Below, in pieces: positions 57,975 to 64,000 of a DNA stretch of 64,000 nucleotides. This DNA is from Trema orientale. Taxonomy: Eukaryota; Streptophyta; Magnoliopsida; Rosales; Cannabaceae. A program made the translations under genes and the position numbers. Where the stretch lies: assembly GCA_002914845.1 (NCBI GenBank), contig JXTC01000024.1, positions 1,554,423 to 1,618,422 of the forward strand. The letters run 5' to 3'. Each line of letters opens with the position of its first letter. Position 1 is the stretch's first letter. The notes under the pieces are model-generated. The model was given only the letters and a program-made list of their open reading frames with translations. It made no database searches and was not told the DNA's origin.

Positions 57975-60900
57975 TTAACGCTTATGTAAGATTATGTGAG
58001 CACCATGCTGTGGCTGAAGAGTAATGACAGTGCAAGGAGCATGAGTATAAGACGCTGAGAGCTCAAATGTGAATCGTTGTAGAATCAATGCCAACGCCAT
58101 TTTGGCTTCAATCAAGGCAAAGGTTTGGCCAATGCAAATCCGAGGACCCCAACCGAAGGGAAAGAACGAAACTTGGCCCTTTGTCGCCTTCGAAACTCCT
58201 TCCGCGAATCTCTCTGGTTTGAACTCCTTAGCATCTTCTCCCCACAGCTCAGTATCATGGTGAACAAGGATGGTGGGTAAAGAGACTTGTACCCCTGCTG
58301 GTAATAACAAATTTCCAAGCTGTGTTTCCTTGTGAACAGTACGAGCCAGTATAATTACGGGTGGGTATAGCCTTAGAACTTCGTACAAAATCATCGTGAC
58401 CTGCATGCATGCATGTGACAGTATTGAATTTGTGTGATAAAAAGCCAATATATGTATATGTATATATCCACACTCGTATACAGTCGTTGAGGAAATCCAA
58501 ATAAGCGAAGAAGATAGATGATTCATTTTTTGAGTGAACAGGGGCAATCGTATATATATGCATCTTGAATTTGACATCAGGTTATTATCCTGCTATAACA
58601 GTATATTTAAAGAATAATGATTGAGACACAAAAAACTTACACTAATGATGTGTTATGCATTTCAACCGTATCATTTAAAATTTAATAGTTGAAATGGAAA
58701 TCACATCATGTGGTGTAAGTTTTTAGTGTAAATATTTAGTGTCCCTAGTATTACTCATATTTAAAACAGAAATTATACAGTGAAATAGAATAATTACAAA
58801 TTTTATAGATTCTGGAATTGGTCAATACACAATACATAACGACAGCTAGAGACAATATATATGATAATGGAAATTGGGAAAGAAACCATGTTCCTATTAA
58901 TAGTTAGTTTAATTAGCATTATAACATTTATATGTACACACTATATCCTATGATAGGTACTAAAAAATATTGTACTATTCGTGAATATTTATAAACTGTT
59001 AGATTATGATTAAATTATATACTTTAAATTTTCATAATGTTCTTATTGCACCAATTAGGATTAATATTTTTAATCATAGAAGCCCCTATTATACATAAAG
59101 ATAATCTGGTATATTAGTTTTCAAATTGTTATTATCAAGGCCTTCATTAGTAGCATATATATATATATATACTTAAAGATCGAAAAAAAAATGACATTTA
59201 GCTTGGCAAAGATGGGAATGATAATACTAGGAAACTTACAACTTTGAGGCGCGCTAGCCCATCAAAATCGGGAGTGGTATTACCGAAGACTTGCAAAACC
59301 TCGTCTCTTGCTCGAGCTTGCCAATCGGGATACCTACTTAACAACACAATCGTCCAAACTAGTAACACTGAGGTGGTCTCCTGCCCAGCAAAGTAAAACA
59401 ACTTACATTCCTCAATCACATCTCTAATGCTCATTCCCACGTTCTTGTTGTTCCCATGTTCTTGAATTTCTTTGAAATTGGATTCCATGAGTATGCCTAA
59501 CAAGTCATTGTTAGGAGCTTCGCCGGCTTTCATTGCCTTTGCTCTTTTATGGATCAAATCCTTCAAAAGAGTTTGTACTTCTCTGTCTACTTCTTTCATC
59601 CTCATGTTCAACTTAGTTGGCACAAATCTGCATGCATATTTATCGATAGTTGTAAATTGTACAAATTATACATGCTCATCAGTCTTTCTTTGGCACATTG
59701 TTAGTGACTTGTATATTGCAAGAGATCTCGTATATTATTAATCTATACCCTAAAATTTATTGAATTATTAGAATTATACTCTATTTCACAGGAAGGGTTT
59801 CAAAATGTCTTCTTGAGTGAATTTCTATTTGTTGTTAATTAAAGAATATCGAAAAATATTTCAGCCTTGTTTGGTTGGTAACACCTTCATTTTTCCTCCA
59901 AGCAAAAAAAGAAAAAAAAAAAAAAAAAGAATTCAAGCTTGTTTAGTAACACTTATGTAAACAATTTTTTTTGTTTTTTTAATCAAAAAAGTAGAAACAC
60001 TTTTCGAAAGTATATTTGATAAAATTATTTTTGCTTTTTGCTTTTTTAATTTGAAACAAAATTTTTAAAATTTTGAAAATAAAAATTTATTACTTTCAAA
60101 ATTTTTTTGAACATTTTTTTTAGAAAGGTTAGTATCAAAATTCAAACATCTTTAGACTTGCATCATAATTTCTCTCAATATTTTCTATCTCATCACTATC
60201 TCTCTTGTCATTAGCTCTCTAGTTACTTGTAAAAGTAGTATTTAATTTCTAAAATCGTATTTCTAAAAATAAAAATTTTAAAAATGGTATTTTTCAAAAT
60301 AAAACTGTAAAAAATGGTAAATTTTTTATAAAAGCTTCCAAATTTATTTTAAAAAATATCATTTTTTAAATTTATATTCTGAAAAGTACCAATTTTGAAA
60401 TTTATTTAGATAAATACTACTTTTTCTCTCCTCATCCTCTCTTCCTTTTTTCCGTTATTGCTACCCTTTTGATTTCCACTTTTAAAAATAAAAAGTACTA
60501 GTTACAAAACATGTTTTTATTTTTTATTTTAAAAAACAAAAGCAAAAATATTTGTTACCAAACATATTTTGCTTTTGAAAGTGAAAAAACAGAATAAGAA
60601 AAAAGTACTTAAACGTTACCAAACGGTACTTTCACTTTTCCTTTCCATGGTGATCCTTTCAAATTGTTGTCTATAAGAAAGTATATCCAACGTTCTTAAC
60701 CAACCTTTTCACTTCTTGAAAAAAAAAAAAAAATTTGTGCACCAAGCAAAACCTTATTAATTAATTATAGCGATGAGGTCTCTATAATCAATGATAATGT
60801 ACTTGAAATGTATGCCTTGCATCTGTGTGCTGAACCAAGACAGCAATCTAATATGGAAATGAATTAAAGAGGTTCTAATTAAGTAGAAAGATTTATACAA

Positions 60901-62980
60901 TTCATCATGCATATATATATTTACCTCCATCCGGGAACATAAACAGTTTGTATAGCTTTAATAATGAGCTCAGCTTGCTCTTTTTGGAGTTGGAAAATTT
61001 TTCTTCCTTCTTCATAACTACTCCCAAAAGCTGTTCGAGAAATGGCATCTCCAGTCATATTTTGAAGATAAGGCCACACATCTAACTCGCACTTTCCCTC
61101 CTCCTTTACCATTAATTTCTCCCATTTGCTTAACATCTCATTGCAGCTCAGATAAAATGCAGGAAGCATATGCTGCAAATATTATTACTCAACCCCAAAC
61201 AAATTAATGACACACACACACGTATATTATATATATATATATGGACACCAATCCAGTAGTTTTTTTTTACCTATGCATAGGTATCAATTGGACCAATGAA
61301 AAAATTTTTTGCACATTTTTTTATATTAAAAAGTAGGAGAGAGAAAAAGCATTAATGATGCACGTCTTTTCATGTATCTCATTTTAGCCGTTAGATTATT
61401 GTTAGATGATGATCCAACGGCTAGAAAAAAAATACCTATACATAGATTAAAAAAAAAATACCTATCGGATTGGCAACCTATATATATATATAATATGATT
61501 AACAGTATCAAATGACCTATTTCATATATAATATTATGTATTAAGCTTAAAATGAGTTTCTTCTCATTGATACGAGTATTGTACCGCATTATTTCCTATA
61601 CGTAGAAATTAAGTTTATATAGAATTATTCAAGCTTCGTGTTATGCTCTAATAACGATCATGTATGCCATATATATATGCATATATATTATTTATTTAAA
61701 TACATATACATAGATATAGGGGCATATTACATGTTTGTACCGATTCTTTCACTATTTTCCAAATTAGCACTAACATTTACCTAAAAATTTCACAAGAATC
61801 CCAATTTTCTAATTAAATTTTGTTTATATGCAATCTCCTCAAAAAACTCATATTTTGCACTGTCTTGTGTAATAAGTACTCAGTGCATGCTATTACTATA
61901 AAAATTAATGATCATATCATCTAATAGTTTCTAGCCTTTTTCTTTTTTTTCTTTCAGTAAGGACGAGTGATTCAAACCGAACCTCAAAATCATCATATAT
62001 GAGTATGGTTATCAAGAAATTAAGTTAAGGCTATGGCAACACAATATGATTTTCTAGTTTTACTTTTTTATTAAATTAGTTTATAAGCATTGTTATAAGA
62101 ATACTATACAAGGTTCCCAGCCAAAAAAAAAAAAAGGCTAATAATTAATATAATAGTACCTTTAATTTCTCCAGATGAAAAGCTGGGTTGATAATTTTTC
62201 GATGCTTAGCCCATTTCGCGCCCTCGTAATTAGCAACACCCTTAGCTAGTAACTGTCCGAGTGGATTGGTATTTGGTTTTTGGAAATCGCCAAATTTTGT
62301 GAAAATCTCTTTCAGATGTTCTGGATTTGTGATGTTCACCCTTGGTGTTGGACCAATCCATATAAACGAATCTTTACCTGTATTATTATCATTATTTTTA
62401 GGGGGAAAAAAGTTATTGAAAAAAAAAAAAACAAACAAACTCAGTTTTCCAAAGCTAAAAGACGAAAGTAATTTTCTAAATACATTTAACTGTAAAAAAT
62501 TGATAGAATCGAAATAAGTGTTGACAGGTAAGAGTCAGCCAACCATACGTTATTTGGACCATTAACAGTATACTACCACATGTAGGCGGATAACACTAAA
62601 AGCACAGCCCTAGAAACTTCCGTGATAAAGATTTAAAGTAAAATATAAGATAGAAATTAAAGAAAAATACAACAAAATTAAAAGGTGAAATAGGTACCAA
62701 AATTCTTGACGGTCTGAATTACAAAGGGCAAAACCCGAGTTGCTATGTCGTCGGAGAGATTGATGGGTTTGGACCTGGCTTCTTTGCTCATTTTGTAGCT
62801 CTCTTTCAAATCTCCAGACAGAAACCCGTATGGAGTGCCCTTGAGGCCTTGTTGTCTGAGACACTTTTCAAGCCTTTTGGGCCTCAACCACACCCAATTC
62901 AAAGCTCTCCAAGCCCATGTGGCTATCACTATGCTGCACAATATGGTACATATTGCAAGAACTGAGAGTGAGACCTCCAT
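57975..62980 (-). CDS. Cytochrome P450, CYP72A family, intact copy 3
   Basis: Five exons on the minus strand: 62980-62698, 62377-62160, 61172-60925, 59627-59240, 58400-57975; joined 1563 nt, 520 residues, all borders GT..AG. Residues 1-27 are the membrane anchor, followed by [19 protein letters not shown] (I-helix oxygen motif) is at 330-334, EVLR (ExxR) at 386-389, PERF at about 441-444, and the heme loop [10 protein letters not shown] with Cys468. The end is GAHIILHKR. Exon phases equal those of copy 1, and exon lengths differ only by multiples of three. Expected to be an ER-bound mono-oxygenase of specialised or hormone metabolism; substrate unknown. Introns are 320, 987, 1297 and 839 bases; introns 2, 3 and 4 carry MITE-like elements. 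It resembles pseudogene copy 2 more than copy 1. Confidence 0.93.
58613..58758. mobile_element. MITE-like foldback in intron 4 of P450 copy 3
   Basis: 'aataatgattgagacacaaaaaacttacactaatgatgtg' pairs with 'cacatcatgtggtgtaagtttttagtgtaaatatttagtgtccctagtatta'. A short loop follows 'atttcaac..gttgaaat'. No coding capacity. Confidence 0.65.
59936..60640. mobile_element. Large AT-rich foldback in intron 3 of P450 copy 3
   Basis: The left ~100 bases ('ttgtttagtaacacttatgtaaac..aaagtatatttgataaaattatttttgc') are an imperfect inverted copy of the right ~100 ('gcaaaaatatttgttaccaaacatattttgc..gtaccaaacggtact'-like). The middle has 'ctctctt' leader-like and AT-rich sequence. It resembles in style the foldback at 55206-55605. 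Confidence 0.6.
61243..61478. mobile_element. MITE, GGCACCAATCC family, third copy
   Basis: Starts GGACACCAATCCAGTAG and ends CGGATTGGCAACC. Shares 'ggtatcaattggaccaatgaaaaaattttttgcacattttttta' and 'gatccaacggctagaaaaaaaatacct' blocks with 11084-11325. It lies in intron 2 of P450 copy 3. The flanks are TA runs, so its target duplication cannot be confirmed. Confidence 0.82.
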
Positions 62981-63062
62981 TATTGAAAAGAGAAGTAAGC
63001 GTGAGATTATGTGACACTTAAATTGGCTGTTTTGAGTAAAGAAAAGTGGAGAGTGAGCAAAG

Positions 63063-63070
63063 TATTTATA
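63063..63070 (-). promoter_or_regulatory. TATA box of P450 copy 3
   Basis: TATAAATA on the minus strand, about 85 bases upstream of the start codon at 62980. Confidence 0.7.
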
Positions 63071-64000
63071 GCTGTTTTGACGGGAATAGAAGGGGGGCTT
63101 TTATTTATCTAGAAGGCTGAAAGGCTAAGGCTTCAAATTTTTCTAGAAAAAAAATGACACGACAGAGAGGAAAAAAAACGATAAGTGAAAAACGACACCA
63201 AGATTTTCTTGTTTGGCAAGGAAACGTGTTCAGATTGCCATCTTGTCAAAGTGTAGCATTTTGCATTAAATATCGGAGGCTTACGTTAAGGGTCCATCCA
63301 GTAACCATAATTTTTTTTAATAATTATTTTAATTGTATTTTTTTTTTACGGAAAAAAAAAAAGGGCAGAAGAATCATTAATTTTATCTTGAGCAAAACTC
63401 CTTTTGTGCTGTACCAGAAGTATTAAGAATACTACGTAAAATATTAAGAGTCACCAGGCCACGTTTTTTTTTTTTGCTTCTACTATCAGAGTTACTGATG
63501 TCATTGATGACTTCATTGGACTTGGTGCCCAAGTTTACTAGGAAGCTTGCCCAATTTGCCCAATCATGCTGATCTTGCCTATAAAAGGGTGATGTTCTCA
63601 AAATTTGAAGTGTGGCAGAAACATTGAGAACTCCTTAAGTGTAGTGAGCTTAGTAAAGAGTAAAAGTCCTCCTTAGGATGAGTGAAGCATCTGACAAAGA
63701 GTGAGCAACGCTGCATTGAGGTTATTTGAAATAGAACAATGTTGTAATAATTAGATTGTTGGAGTTAGTACAACTTTGTTTGCTGCATGGTTGTTATTAT
63801 GAGAGTGTTTTGGATGTACTTGGTGTAAGAATAAACAATGATCTAAACACTTTTCTCATATCATTGTAGCATTTAAACTGATTAAAACATACCTCCAGCC
63901 ATTGTCCAGACGAAAAACAGAGGAGAATTGCGGAAATGACGTTGCCCAGTTTCTCTCACTTCCTCACTGTCAGTGATGGTGTATCTCAGTAAAAACGTGA
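63071..64000. other. Upstream flank of P450 copy 3 and possible LTR-like scrap
   Basis: A phrase 'tttttctagaaaaaaaatgacacgac' (63137-63163) resembles the promoter repeat at 55674. From about 63570 a plus-strand TATAAAAGG is followed by sequence with repeated 'gtgagc..agtaaagag' phrases that looks like the R/U5 part of an LTR, but no ends were found and the window stops at 64000. No gene is seen. Confidence 0.35.

Noticed and set aside
57566..58024. 152-codon plus-strand frame near the end of P450 copy 3
   Set aside because: It overlaps the P450 exon on the other strand, has no recognisable domain, and its first half is T-rich intergenic sequence.

Overview
The window is nuclear DNA from a dicot-type flowering plant. 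It is AT-rich, its genes have spliced introns with GT..AG borders, and it is packed with plant transposable elements (Ty1/copia, CACTA, hAT, Tourist-like, Mutator-like MITEs, LINE and SINE relics). I cannot name the species from sequence alone. No prokaryotic, organellar or CRISPR features are present.

Host genes. Four intact genes can be supported. A single-exon hyccin-family gene (7240-8361, minus) encodes a likely subunit of the plasma-membrane PI4-kinase complex. A four-exon xyloglucan endotransglucosylase/hydrolase of the group III type (35828-38708, plus) acts on cell-wall xyloglucan. Two five-exon CYP72A cytochrome P450 genes (9499-15228 and 57975-62980, both minus) can be joined in frame to 519 and 520 codons. 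A third P450 copy (45091-55205, minus) is a heavily damaged pseudogene, and a fourth is a small relic of exon 4/intron 4/exon 5 (4201-4775). All four P450 loci point the same way, so this is a tandem CYP72A array later split by other DNA.

Layout. 1-4.2 kb: old dispersed repeats. 4.2-15.3 kb: P450 relic, hyccin gene, first intact P450 with MITEs in its introns. 15.8-20.8 kb: a CACTA element with a perfect 3-bp target duplication that carries two exons of an endonuclease III (NTH) gene and is itself hit by a hAT element. 20.9-23.4 kb: LINE and SINE relics and a foldback element. 23.4-34.4 kb: an 11-kb SIRE-like copia element with 1138-bp LTRs, a 5-bp target duplication, broken gag and pol, and a broken third ORF. 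35.8-38.7 kb: the XTH gene. 39.3-44.5 kb: a Tourist-like element and an old LTR-like repeat hit by a solo LTR and a MITE. 45.1-55.2 kb: the P450 pseudogene with a 5.2-kb copia in its third intron. 55.2-57.2 kb: foldback DNA, a promoter tandem repeat and a copia remnant. 58-63 kb: the second intact P450.

How it fits together. The host genes are not an obvious pathway. The interest lies in how one P450 array has been duplicated, broken and filled: gene capture by a DNA transposon, copia elements flanked by unusually long direct duplications, a small inverted templated insertion inside an exon, and retrotransposon decay dominated by C-to-T type stops. I did not find a convincing new molecular system; the strongest leads are structural.
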